From assembly GCA_963965975.1 (NCBI GenBank), contig OZ014417.1, positions 8,232,746-8,296,745 of the forward strand: DNA of 64,000 bases, read 5' to 3'. Shown one piece after another: positions 16,935 to 29,495 of the stretch (the stretch's first letter is position 1; each line of letters begins with the position of its first letter). Source of the DNA: Xestospongia bergquistia. Lineage: Eukaryota > Porifera > Demospongiae > Haplosclerida > Petrosiidae. The position numbers and the translations under genes are program-made. The notes beneath the pieces were generated by a model. That model saw only the letters and a program-made list of their open reading frames with translations, was not told where the DNA came from and made no database searches.

Positions 16935-19900
16935 ATGGCTGATCTGCCTCGTGATATCGGCTTTGATGATGAACCAGTCGTTTTAATAAGTTATGTTCAA
17001 TTAGATGACACTGAGGAGACCCCTAATCAAAGTAAGTTAATTAGAACATGACAAGTACACACCATTTGTAGCAAACATTTGTAGTTGTCTGTCCTTTTAT
17101 AAGCTACTAAGAAATAGTGTTCGATAATTGTCTGTATATTGACATTATTGTCATATTTTTATTACCTAGTTCATACAATGTAAACAGATTAACTCGATAA
17201 GGGCTCTGTTTTGACACAATATGTCATAGTATGATTGTATATCCTTCTTATGTAATAATGAATTATTCATTTTTTAGATGTTTCTTCGAACCAACATAAA
17301 TTAGCTAGCCCTACTCAAAAAACAAGAACAAAATCTGACTCATCAATGTCATCAGGTCTGTATGTGTGTTATAACAATGATATAGTCTATAGTATGTCCT
17401 GCTATCCACTAATTGTGGAATGCAAAGGTCTCTCTGTACAACATTTTTGACATATTTCAGTGACAACATGTTTATGAGTGACTTCTATTTGTATTTAGGG
17501 GGAGGAGGGAAGAAGAAAAGAAGTCGTAGTAAATCCTCTTTATCTTCAGTATCAGGTAGTTGTGGGGAATTACCTGTTAATTAGCGATTGATTATTTGTC
17601 TTTACAATAGATATATCATCTTATGAACTTAATACAGGCGATGTTGATGTGAGTAAATCCCTCACAAATGAGGTAATAATTGACATAATAATTCTATAAA
17701 TAGTTTCATTATAAATATCTTGTCTCTCCCACTACTGGTCAACTATACTTGTTAAGTAATGATTTATGATACTGATATTGTCTATTGGTTATAATGGAAA
17801 TAAATTTGTTAATAATATTTACTCCCATTGTTAACTTGTTTTATTCATATTAATAATGTAATGAGTTTATTACAAGCTTCAATGATAAATAACAAACTTG
17901 TTATACATTTAAAAGTGAAGTGCTGTCATTGATACCGTTTTGTCTATTCCTCCCCCAGACTCCAACGACATCTGATATTACTAAAGAGTGCAGTAACAAC
18001 CCTCAAAACAAAACTTCTCTTGTCAGTCTTGAAGAAGAAGAGGACACAGAACTAACTGTGATCAACAAAAAGTTACCTCATCAACACTCCACTAGTAAAA
18101 GTCCTGAGAGAGAACTATCTATAGTTGTTGAGAAAACTAGTAAAACGAAGAAAGCAGTTAAAAAAAGTTATAGTGTTGAATCAACTGTTATTGAGAAAAG
18201 ACTGTTTGATTTGGAGCAAAACTTAGTTGCTAGAGAAAGTGAAATTGCTAATTTACGAAAGCAATTAAAGGAGTCGCAACAAACCCAATCATCATCTTCA
18301 ATATGTATTCTTGGTGAGTCATCAATTGAGACTACTACTGATGATAGATCGTTTGAATCATCAACAGTTCATCACAGAACTGTCCTATACAAATTAATGG
18401 AAGAACAAAAGATTTGTTCAAAATTGAAGTCTAGTAATACTGAATTGAGATTGAAAGTCGCAACGTTAGAAGGGGAGGTCGATAAACTTCACCAACAAAA
18501 TCTATTTCAACTACAACAACTTGAACAAGCTACTAGTCTAGCTATTGCTGCTAAAACAGCTGCTAGTAGTGCTGCTGTTAAATCAAAAAAGAAATCGTTT
18601 TTTGGTCTACGTCGCTCTGGTCGTAAAGGTAGTGGAGGAGGGATTAAAAATGGTAGTGGAAGTTCTGCTGAACAAAGCCCTCGATTAATTCGACCTGTTC
18701 TTTCTTCATCTTTTGAGGGTTCCTTATCAGAACATGATCTTAGTAGTCTCTTAACAAGAAGAAACGAATCTCACTCAGGGACTAGCTCACCAAAACAACA
18801 GACCAATGATAATGTTGATATTCAACTCCTTCAAACAAGTCTTAGATTATCAGTAGAAGAGAAAGTAGAGTTTGAGAGGCAGTTAGAATCACTTCGAGAT
18901 GAGCTAAGACAACAAGAAGACCGCATTGATCGTATACTTAGAAACACTGTTGATAAGCAGAAAATATTAGAATTGACAGCTGAGGTCGAGACCTTACAAC
19001 AATCTGTACAGTTACTAACAAGAGAGAAAGAGTTAATGAGGAGCGAAAAAGAAGGGTTGACATATGAATTGGAGAGTCTCAGAGCTGAGAGTGAAACTTT
19101 GATATCGTCGCTGAAAGGAAAAGAGGTGAAAGCTGTTTTAAAGGAAAAGCAGGAAATGGACTTTTTACGATCTGAAAACAAGGCGTTAATGAGCGAAGTT
19201 CGAACTTTGATTACCAACAGCGATAATTTGGAGACCTCGTTGAGTCAGTTAAGACGTGAGATGGTTGCTCGCGATGTACGAGAACACGAATTGAAATTAA
19301 AAGTTAAGAAACTAGATCAAGAAAATGTAAAATTGAAAGCTGATTTATCTGTGGTAAGTCAAGAGTTAAATAAACGCAAATCTTTAGAGAGAAGTCCACT
19401 CATCACACCTTCACAAAAACCTCCAGCCGCAGCCACTTCTAGGAAATCTTCTACTGGTCAACAACATCGTAAATCTAGAGATTCATCCCCTTACACTTCA
19501 TCTCCAGAAAGACAGCTGCTGTCCTCATCTTCTTCTTATACTGAACAACAATCTCCAAGTACTGGTCAAGTTACAACTAAAACAGGTCATCAAAAGAAAC
19601 CAAGTTGGCCCCCACCTGTCGTTATATCAGAAAACAAATTGGCAGTAGAGTCATTTCATGAACGGGCTCAAAGTGAAGACCTCTCAACAAATACTACTCC
19701 TCTCCCGATTTCACGAACTTCAAGTGGAGGAACTAAAGCAATGGCCGTGCAAGTGACATTACCAAAGAAAGAAACAGCTTTAAAAGTCACTGGAAAATCA
19801 TCATCTGTTCCATCTCTCTCTAAGTCTAGTAGTACTGCTTTAAAAGAAGACCTAACTGATAAAGGTTCTGACAAAGGTTCTGATAAAGGTTCTGATAAAG

Positions 19901-21554
19901 GTTCTGAAAAAGGTTCTGATAAAGGTTCTGATAAAGGTGCTCGAAAGTCATCTACCACAGAATCAAATCTAGGAACATTTCGTACCAGCCTCTCTCCATT
20001 GAGCCCCAAACCAGCTGGAGTGAATTCATTAGTCAAAATGTTTGAATCAGGCTCAATGTCAACATCAAACAATAACAATACAATGACTGAATCACTTCCA
20101 TTGTCAGAAGAACTCAATGAATCTAAAGAAGATACTGTCTCTGTAGAGTTTTCTATTGCTCCATATGAATTGAAAACAGAGGTAGTAAATGATATACCGA
20201 AATCTACAGAGACGTTATCTCCAAACAGATCAACTACAAGACCATCCTCTGCTGGTACAAGACCTCAAACATCAAGTTCTTTGAAGGAAGAGTCTGATAA
20301 AAATAAAGTTGTAATATCACATGATAAGAAGAGTGACGAGAAACTAAAAGAAGGTACTAGTAAAAAGAGAGAAGAGCAGCAAGACAAAAAGAGAATCAAT
20401 GAAGAAGATCTTAAGAAGGAAAACGAAAAGAAAGATCTCGAAAAGAAGAGACAAAAAGAAGAAAAGAAGGAAAAAGATGATTTATCTGATCGATGTCAAA
20501 CATGGCCACCCAAACATGATATAATTCCACCAATTACAAATACATTACCATCTTCAACAGCAAAACATGATCAGAAAAGTTCATCTCCAACACAATGTAG
20601 TCCACTAGCTATTAGTAAGCCTAAACCACCTCCATCAGTGACTATAAAAACACAAAAACCACTTGTTCATCAACAAACCTCTCCTGTGATACAAGTTGAA
20701 GTCAATAAATCACCGACAAGTGTTGTTGCTAACCTCCGCTCCTCATGGGAGAAGAAAGCAGTACCTAACAATAAATTTCCTCTTGCTAAAACATTTAGTA
20801 ATCCTGTATCACCTAATAACAAACCTGAACAAAATATTTCTCTTTCACAGCAACAACATTTACGACCTCTCACTAAAACAGGGAGTGGACCTTCTGGTGT
20901 TATTATATCATCACCAAGTGATGCCAAATCACAAATTTTAACATCTAAAACTATTCGTTCTCATCCGCCGTTAACAAAAATGGAAAGTACACCAGTAATA
21001 ACCACATCTCCTCATCAACAAAATGGTGTTGTTCAGTTAAGACCGAAACACTTGTCTACTGCAGACGTTAAGAAAGCTTCATCATTAGAGAACATCATTG
21101 ATGAGGCAGCCCCTGCTGCTTCTACTACTAATAAAAATACAACAAATGGCCAAACCTCATCTCCAAAATTATATGGTCGACCAGCTTCTCTCTATGTTAG
21201 CGGAACAGATTCCTCAAATGATAAGAAATTGAGTTCATTAATTACCATACTTCAAGAAAAAGAGACATCATCACGACAACGATCATCACCTACACCGCCT
21301 GCTGGGACCACACCCACTAGATCTCCGATATTTAGACAAACATCAAATAAGTGAGTTAGTTAGTGTAATAATCACATTTTATAATCTTTGTTTTATAGAC
21401 CAGAACAACGTCAATTTTCTAGACCTCATTCTTTTCATTCTGACAGTCCCAAACTTCAGAGAGCAGCTTCATTAGCTTCACCTCTTGATCGCCGATCAAA
21501 GAAATCAATGTTAATACGATGGTGTCAAATGATGACACAAGATTATGATGTGAG

Positions 21555-21590
<36 letters not shown>

Positions 21591-21983
21591 ATTTATTGAT
21601 TGTATGTGTCTATTCATTTGTTTATGCATCCATTTACAAGTATTTTATTTTTTAGAATGTAGATATTAGAAACTTTGGCGATAGTTTTTCGGATGGTCTC
21701 GCATTTTGCGCTATATTACATCATTTTATGCCTGATCAAATACCTTATTATACTTTAAATCATTTAAATCAAAGGAAAAATTTTGAAATTGCATTTACAG
21801 TTGCAGAAAGTATCGGAATACCTCAACTATTAGTGAGTTACCATGCATCCATTACAATTCCTTCATTTAATTTTATTGTCCATTTAGGATATTGACGATA
21901 TGGTTGCACTTAGCGTACCAGATTGGATGTCTGTTATGACATATGTCTCATATATATATAATCATTTTGCAAAAAAGATCTAG
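16935..21983 (+). CDS. SPECC1L: Cytospin (coiled coil plus C-terminal CH domain)
   Basis: 1369 residues, 8 exons: 16935-17031, 17278-17355, 17499-17555, 17611-17672, 17959-21350, 21399-21549, 21656-21832, 21888-21983. One giant 3.4-kb exon encodes a coiled-coil region (~180-560), a serine-rich low-complexity region with a DKGS repeat, and a highly charged KEEKKEKDD stretch. The last three exons encode a single calponin-homology domain (LIRWCQMMTQ, FSDGLAFCAILHHFMP, PDWMSVMTYVSYIY) that matches the cytospin CH domain (WCQNKTEGY, NDGLAFCALLHTYLP, PDWQNVMLYVTAIY). Cytospins cross-link actin and microtubules and act in adhesion and cytokinesis. Two in-frame donors at 17648 and 17672 could give proteins differing by eight residues. 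It could be orthologous to SPECC1 or SPECC1L; a pre-duplication gene is likely. Confidence 0.9.
19855..19942 (+). repeat. DKGS coding microrepeat in cytospin
   Basis: Seven tandem 12-nt units (GATAAAGGTTCT with single-base variants) encode DKGS repeats inside the serine-rich region. In-frame and hydrophilic; likely a linker. Confidence 0.9.
21556..21586. repeat. (AT)n microsatellite
   Basis: About 14 AT units directly follow the donor of cytospin intron 6, then TCCATTTA-type sequence fills the rest of the intron. Confidence 0.9.
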
Positions 21984-22145
21984 TGTGTATTAATCATGTA
22001 TGTGGGTGTGTTAATTATATTCATTATTATTGTTTTTAATTCATTTGCGTGTTCATTAGAATCATTAATGATATTCATGATAAGAGGGTTGTGTGTATAT
22101 ATAGTGATGCAACAATAGAATAAATGCAATGAGCAGCAAGCTAAG

Positions 22146-23855
22146 ATGTCAGCTTGTATTTGTACTAAACGTACTGTACCTCCTCCAGAAAGCTGGAACT
22201 ACCCAGAATGGAAGGAAGGAGCTGATAACCTTGCTATGTTCCAAAAACATGGTTACTTAATAGTACATGGGTTAATAAATAATGAAGAGGTTGAAGCTAC
22301 TAAGGAAGTGGTGTCAGATATTGTACAGCAATGGTTTGCAAAGACAAAGTCTAGTGGAGAAGATGGAAAAGATTGGGAGGAGATTGCTAACAGGTTCAGC
22401 CACACCTCTTTTTCCATGTCTTAGTAAACTTTACAGATTACCAGAGCTCCAAGGCAAAGAGCTTCAAGATGATGAGTTGACAATAAGACGGTTATTTCGC
22501 ATGTGTGTACACAATGAATACTTTGCACGGTTTTGTTGCCATCCAAAAATAGTTTCCATGGTAACAGAACTGTTAGGACCAGATGTCAAGTTACTACAGT
22601 CAATGTCATTACTAAAACCACCTGGTAAGGGATATCATGATCATGATGAACATTAGTTATCACTGATCAGGTTCTGGAGAGAAGAAATGGCATCAAGATA
22701 ATGCATACTTTCGGCTAACACCTTCACGGATCCTGGTAAGGTCTGGAGTACTAGGTACCATATATGGACATATCTATATATATGTAGGGTTGTTGGATAG
22801 CTCTTGATCCTACAGATTGTGCCAATGGATGGTATGTTATTTTAATGTTGTATTAATTTTAATAAAGCCATTGTTTTACTAGTACATGATGTACATGTAA
22901 ATTAATAAATCTTTTTGTTTGTTTTTTACACACTTTAACAAAATTTCTGAGCACCAACAATTACTCTATTTAACAAAGACCTATATAGCTAACTTTATAA
23001 AAAAATTCAAGTGATTTCGTTACCTATCATTTTGGGCCATTTAAAAAAAATACCATGGACTAATATAGTCCATGGTATTTTTAAAAAATGGAGAATTGGC
23101 CCACATCATGAAATCACTTGAATTTTTTTATGGAGTTAGCTACACATGTCCTTGTTAAGTGACGTTAATATTAGTGCTCTTAATTGTTGCATTAGATTTT
23201 AAATAAATATTATAATAATGCCCTTCGTTCTACTGGTACAAGAAGACATGTAAATTAATAAATCTTTTTGGTTTTTGCACCAATGATTTTGTGACATGGG
23301 CCGATTCTCTATTTTTAACCCTTTGTAAACTTAATTTGTTGTTTTCAGTATGCACATGTTACCCTCGTCACATGGTACAGGAGTATTCCCTCATGATGCC
23401 CCCAAAGGAAATCACATTGATTATGGCATGATTACTCTTCCTAATCCTAATGATGTAAGGCCACACCTTCTTATCACATCCCTGCTATCCATATTCATAA
23501 GGTTGTCCCTGTTATATTACAACCTGGAGATGCATTGGTATTTCATGGAGAGACTGCCCACTACACTCCTCCTAATGTTACAAATACTCGGTAATGATAT
23601 TCATAGCTTATGATGTCATTATGTGTCATATACAGACGCCGATCCATTCAGTTGCATTATGCATCCAGTTATTGTAAACCAATAAAATGTCCATTAAAAG
23701 AAGGGGAAAGTTCTACTGATCCTACGCTACCTCCTGACCCTGATAGACCATATTACTTTGATTGCGATCCTAATTGTGAAGAACCTACATACTGGTATTA
23801 TAAAAAGGCTGAGTTGTTAGTGACTGGACAAGACTTTGGAGGAGAATATATATAA
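22146..23855 (+). CDS. Phytanoyl-CoA dioxygenase (PhyH) family protein
   Basis: Fe(II)/2-oxoglutarate dioxygenase of the PhyH family, 319 residues, 7 exons: 22146-22393, 22437-22624, 22671-22735, 22788-22831, 23349-23454, 23502-23590, 23636-23855. Iron ligands are visible: His and Asp in WHQDNAYF (HxD) and a distal His in GETAHYTPPN. The following Arg-rich segment TRRRSIQLHY should hold the Arg that binds 2-oxoglutarate. The turn NGCMHMLPSSHG is typical of the family (NGCLxVIPGSH). There is no clear peroxisomal PTS1 at the C-terminus (GGEYI), so it resembles PHYHD1-like cytosolic members more than peroxisomal PHYH. Substrate unknown. Intron 4 (517 bp) is roughly ten times the usual size because it contains a foldback element. 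Confidence 0.9.
22955..23190. mobile_element. Foldback/MITE-like inverted repeat
   Basis: Two arms face each other around a central perfect palindrome. The left arm reads TTAACAAAGAC...TAGCTAAC...TTCAAGTGATTTC; the right arm is its reverse complement GAAATCACTTGAA...GTTAGCTA...GTCCTTGTTAA with few mismatches. The centre contains TACCATGGACTA / TAGTCCATGGTA. Flanking it, CATGTAAATTAATAAATC occurs on both sides (near 22897 and 23250) as direct repeats. No coding capacity. It sits in intron 4 of the PhyH gene and looks like a non-autonomous DNA element. Confidence 0.75.
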
Positions 23856-24099
23856 AATGTATTGTTTATAATATTGTGTTTGTTTGTTCTTTTTATTGGT
23901 GAAAAATTGCTAAAAGATTTTAATTTTATCATGAAAATGTAAATAAAAAGAAAATGTTATTGAATATGTCATATATAAATGATATATAATATTATATATT
24001 GTATGTCTCCTTTAGTATAATTGTCATATTAATGTGTAGTAAATATTTCTACACTAACTGAAGAACACAAATATTGTTTGAAGAAGTGAACAGAGGCAG

Positions 24100-27000
24100 T
24101 TAGTGATGAGTTGATAGAAGTTTTAAGCGAGACTCCACACAATTAATATCTAATGAAATATATTATTAATAATTAAAACATAGTTACTTTGTTATAAATA
24201 ATACTTACATTTTTGAAGTATATTTTGATCATTATCACTTTTAGCATCAGATAATAATAGTTGTAACAATATCAATGAAATACGATATCGTCTAATACAC
24301 TAAAAAATCATTCCAGAATTAAAAATAGCATTGATGACATCATAATTACCTCATGTTTCCGAGGTGTCGACTCCTCTAACACAGCTTGTTTGCACTATAC
24401 AAAAATCACACAGTTGTCATATGACATATTTATTGTCACTTACCAAGTCAACTGCTTGTAAAAAAATCAATCTTTCAGCTGTCACCTTCGTTTGTGGCTA
24501 CAAGGTCACATGATCATCACATGATTCACCATGTGACATGTACTTACCAGTGGCTGTCTCTGTTGCTTGCTAGTACATTTGAAATATAACTCTCTGGCCA
24601 ATTGAGCTTTCTCTAAACAGATTTCTTGAAGTTCTTTTGCTTCATCAAAAACTAATATGGAAAGTATCATGGGATGATAAAGTGGGTGTGGCTAACCAGT
24701 TGAATGGATAGTCTGTGGTTCCATTGAAGAGACAGCTAGCGATATTTCATATTTTTTGCAACCATCTTCAATAACATTAGCAGCTTTTACACAAAGTACT
24801 AACTGTTCTGAAAATCTGTGTGCATGGTCTAACATTCCACTTGAATCACCCTACAGATCACATGATAATCACATGATAGTCATCTGACACTATATACCAT
24901 TGATGAAGAGAGAAGTAACATTGGTCCTTGACGACTTTTAGCCAATTTGAGTAGTTCCTGTGCTATTAATGTAGACTCTTTCAGTCCATGTAAGTACCTG
25001 TCATTATCTGTCTGTTTTGAAACACTATAATTATTACCTTAATTATAAGGAGTTACCTCGTCCATTTGAAAAGAGAACATTTCCTCTCCAGTGTCTTGTA
25101 GTGGTCCTAGACTCTCATCACCTTGTCCTTCTTCTCCTCCAACATGAAAAAGTGGACTGTTACTCTTTATCAGTGACGTATTATCAGGTTCTGGAGTTTT
25201 TAAGCCAAATTTATTACTTCTTTGTAAATGTTCAGTTCCCATTAATAAACTGTGACTAATGAGGTCTGTTGAGTCTACTAATTGAGGGGCAAGCTCACGT
25301 TTACTCTCAAATAAAACTGATAATTTGTTATAACTGTCCTGACGAGATCCTGGTAAGCTCCGCTTACCACTTCCAGGAGATCCTTGAAATCTTATAATTG
25401 GACTAGAACTTGATGAAGAGGGTGAGGCCTGAAAAGAAGGTGTGGTTTGATATGAGATAGGAGATAATTTTGTAGCATTGCCTGATGGACTGCTACTGAT
25501 AGATGCTCCACCCAATTTAATTAATGAAGAAAAAGGAGGTGTGTCTTGTCTTTTAAAATGAGATGTTTGTGTTGAGTGCGATGAGGCAGATATTAAGTTA
25601 GGTGGGTGTGGTTGAGAGAGCGGAGATACAAATTGATGTGTGAGTGATCCAAGGGAAGACAGAGTATGTGAGGAAGAACTTTCTTGAGACGAGTTTGACC
25701 CATGAAATGAGGGAGGGTCTAAAATGTCATATGACCTTATAATGATGTCATAGTTATTATGTACCTGTTTTACTAAGACTACTAATTAAAACAAAGCCCT
25801 ATAAAATAAGTCATGTGATGATCATGTGTGGTCATGTGATATAATACCTCATCTGTATCATTAGTAGTGGGTGGACTAGGAGCACAATAATGAGGAAGAG
25901 ATGAGTCTATGGACAGATACACAATAAAAGGATAGATAGTTATAGAAAATGGACAAATAGTATAGGTAAATGGACAGACACTTACTACTCCCAATATTAT
26001 GAAGAGTGGGTGGACCAGACGAAGGAGAGAAATATTTTTGACCATTAAGTGAAGTTTGTTCCCGTCCAGTACGCTGTTACAAAGGAGTTAAAAATACATA
26101 TATAAATATTGTTTATAGTACCGGTGATGATCTAGGTGAATGCGTTGTGTAACCAGATTGTGTGCTAGACTGTTGTCTTTGTATAGGAACAGGACAAGAT
26201 TTAGCATGTAATGATGGACTATCTTCAAGAACTAGATTTAAAACATGATACAATACATCTTTTTTATTATCATTATGTACCTTTTGTTTGAATACAATCT
26301 TGTCTTTGAAGGAATTGATGTGAGAGAAACTCATCTAGTATTGAACAGATATCAATGGACTATTTACTATAATGCGATTATTACCTTGACTGAGACGATC
26401 TTGTGGTTTCTTTCTCAGTAAATTTAATAATAGATCTTTTAATAAGTAAGATGTCCCCTCTGGTATTCTAAGTATGTGCTGTAATATAATTTGTAATAAT
26501 TATATTTATAATTACTTTGGTATAAGGGTTTCCCTCTCATAACGTCTTTTCAAAGCATGAGGGCTAGGAGCCTATAGTAAAGGGAACTGATTGTTGAATG
26601 TGATAACAACGAGGGTACAAAGGTTAACTTAGGTATGTATCCTATCCTCACCAAAAATGGTGCTTTTCCATCAAGACATTGAAATAAAATAGTCCCAGTG
26701 CTCCAAAGATCAACTTTACTATGATATGGATGTCCCAGTAGTATCTCAGGAGCCTATAATCAAAAGAGATTTAATTAATAGTTATTATTACTAGGGGCAT
26801 ATACCATATAAAGAGGAGAGCCACATAAAGTAACAGCCATATCAGCTCCTGAAAGATATCGTGCAAACCCAAAATCAGCTGAAAAAATAATAACAACATT
26901 ATTATATTGATGATGGTATTAATAGAATATACCTAATTTGATCATTGCATCTTTAATTTGTAGGGATCCACTCTTATTTGAAGGATATGACAACAGCAAA

Positions 27001-27837
27001 TTTTGTGGTTTAATGTCACGATGTATTATGTTTCTTTTATGAACTGTGCAGAGTGCCTTAGCTAGAGAGAGAAAGAGAGAGAGAGAGATGCATATGTCCC
27101 TGACGTCCAACAATATTACCAATATGTATGGCAAGATGTCTGATAGAGTCCTCTGATAATGTCATCTTGTCTATAGAGAAATCAGTCAAACCAGAATGAC
27201 CAGTATAAACCACACCCACCTTGTAAGTATTGCGCCAAATCACCTCCATTACAAAACTATATAATATTTGAATATATAGAAAATATCATATTATACTTAC
27301 TTCCATTATAAGGTATATTTCATTTCGTGTTTCCTATTCACATGAAAGTCACATGATTTATACAAGTAGTCACATGATACTCACATGATAGTTGTATAGC
27401 TGGACAATATTGGGATGCTTCAAATCCTATGACATGAATATCACTATAGTAACTATATTCAAAGCCACACCTCTTTTACCTTTAATATAGAGATCTCTTT
27501 TTGACTAATACTTGACAATTTTCCAGGAATATTTTTGAGAAGTATCTGCTTCACAGCAACTGGTCTTCCAGACTAGAAATTAGACGAGATGACATTAGTA
27601 ACTATGGCAACATAGCAATGATAAGTGGTCCTCATCAGCTGATGACAACCACTATCAATGCAGACAGCTGTGTACAATGATAAACCTTACTAGCAAATTA
27701 TCATTGAGTAAACATATTTGTACAATATTTCTATAGTAACATACTGGTTTGTGTTGGCCTTTAAATACTAATGCAAATGCTCCGTGTCCTATCAAGTTAG
27801 CCAGTCCATACTCGTATTCTCCGATAGATTGCATCAT
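24100..27837 (-). CDS. ULK1: ULK/Atg1 autophagy-initiating kinase
   Basis: Serine/threonine kinase, 803 residues, 24 exons on the minus strand: 27745-27837, 27480-27572, 27385-27426, 27301-27333, 27220-27256, 27120-27170, 26933-27061, 26805-26878, 26652-26753, 26516-26571, 26385-26467, 26281-26334, 26122-26231, 25986-26073, 25848-25906, 25765-25798, 25057-25718, 24898-25011, 24697-24850, 24548-24651, 24444-24497, 24350-24394, 24209-24299, 24100-24149. The kinase domain (~8-265) has all key motifs: [29 protein letters not shown] and GSPLYMAPE. A serine/proline-rich spacer follows, then the C-terminal EAT/MIT domain (~600-803, [23 protein letters not shown]) that binds Atg13 and membranes in ULK1/2. 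An in-frame stop directly precedes [10 protein letters not shown], fixing the start. It converges on the PhyH gene and diverges from MIOX. ULK1 versus ULK2 cannot be distinguished. Confidence 0.95.
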
Positions 27838-28176
27838 ACATCCAGATGAGAAAGAAGGAAACACTCAGGAGGTGACTGGAAAAGACTAATAGATCGAAAT
27901 AGATATAGTAACAGCCTTACCAAATGCAAATCTGTTGTTTTGTGCAGGAGAACCTGCTAGTATATCTTGAAATAACCTGTCTCTAGATGATTCTCATTGA
28001 GTCATAAACTATGAGAAAGCAGCAATGTCAAGTTTTAAATATTACTTTTGTACGTAATATAAGATGTAAACAAGTATAATTTCGGTAAGCTTAAAACGTC
28101 AGGGACTCAGGATATGACGCCATATAATAATAAAATTGCACATAATTCGTAAACAGGAAGGGTTGCTCTGGTGGCG
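27838..28176. promoter_or_regulatory. Divergent ULK/MIOX promoter interval
   Basis: 339 bp between two start codons facing away. On the minus strand a segment near 27921-27975 is bounded by an acceptor (GACAG) and a donor (GTAAGG), and another acceptor lies at about 27880, so ULK probably has a spliced 5' UTR here. No clear TATA box was found. Confidence 0.4.
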
Positions 28177-29410
28177 ATGCCTGGAGATAACAGAAAAGTT
28201 GTTGGAGATAGTGGACAATCCGTTATGACAGACAAGGAGAAAATTGTTCTAGAAGATCCGTCTGAATATAGACCAGAATTGAAAGATATGATATTGGGCA
28301 AAGAACAAGATGAGTTCAGAGGATTTTATGATGTGAGGATGTTACATGACAGTAACTATGTTTTAATTATTAATTCTTTATTTAATTACAGGAGAATAAC
28401 AAACGTTACTCAATTGTTCGTGAGACATATTTAAAAATGCATACGAACCAAACAGTTGATTTTGTACTTCAGAAAGTAAGATTATTCACTAAATTATATT
28501 AAATGATATCAATTCATTTGATAGATTGACGAATGGGGCAAATTAAATCATCGTAAAATGACAATAATGGAAGCTATTGATAAAATGGATGAGTTAATAG
28601 ATGAGTCTGACCCTGATGTAAGCTATAATTTTACTGATATAGATTATGACATTATTGTATAGGTTGATCTTCCTAACTCAGTTCACGCATATCAAACAGC
28701 TGAAAGAATACGTGAAGCACATCCTGATAAAGACTGGTTCCATTTGGTTGGGCTCATTCATGATTTAGGTAAAATGGTTGCACTCTTTGGCGAACCTCAA
28801 TGGGCAACTGTTGGGGATACATTTCCTGTGGGGTGTCGATTTTCTGATAAATGTGTATTTCCTGATTTATTTGCTGATAATCCAGACAGTCATCATCCAG
28901 TGTACAGGTATGTTGTCATCACATGATATAACAATGTTAACAGATATTGAAGTCATATTTCCTAAGTCATACTAAGTCATAATATATTATATAGTGACAT
29001 CAAAGCATATATTGTGTTTCTATAGCACACTGTATGGGATGTACGAGCCAAATTGTGGTCTAGACCATGTGACAATGTCATTTGGTCATGACGAGTATAT
29101 GTATCGTGTTCTTGTTGGTAATGGGACTACATTACCAAAACCTGCTTTGTATATGGTTCGATATCATAGTTTTTATCCATGGCATACTGGATGTGACTAC
29201 AACTATCTCTGTAATGATCAAGACTTACAAATGTTGGAATGGATCAGAGAATTTAAGTAAGGGAATTAGTAATTTATATATTTCATTTAGTATTTTTTCA
29301 GTAAATACGACCTTTATTCTAAAGCTGATAACATTCCAGATCCAGAGAAAATCAAACCATACTATCAAAGTCTTATTGACAAGTACATACCAGGTGTTCT
29401 CAATTGGTAG
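28177..29410 (+). CDS. MIOX: Myo-inositol oxygenase
   Basis: Diiron enzyme that converts myo-inositol to D-glucuronate, the first step of inositol catabolism; cytosolic. 305 residues (family ~285), 6 exons: 28177-28332, 28392-28475, 28525-28617, 28663-28907, 29026-29256, 29302-29410. Family motifs are intact: [26 protein letters not shown] (His-Asp diiron ligands), [20 protein letters not shown] and [12 protein letters not shown], ending in the conserved ...VLNW tail. The stop lies 85 bp from the convergent VPS53 stop. Confidence 0.97.
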
Positions 29411-29495
29411 AATTGTACACAAAATTTTTAATGAAATGTGAAATGTGTGTACTTTATACAACATTCTATTTGTTCAATATTATTGTAAATAATTG

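Noticed and set aside
24100-27837. Frame break near 26510 in ULK when the first AG (TTACAG) is taken as acceptor
   Set aside because: Using the next acceptor (ACTTAG) restores the frame and gives LIPKIPEGTS, which aligns with ULK LVPTIPRETS; no frameshift is needed.
27921-27975. Coding-looking segment upstream of ULK on the minus strand
   Set aside because: Bounded by splice sites, but it cannot join the ULK frame because an in-frame stop precedes the ULK start; most likely 5' UTR.
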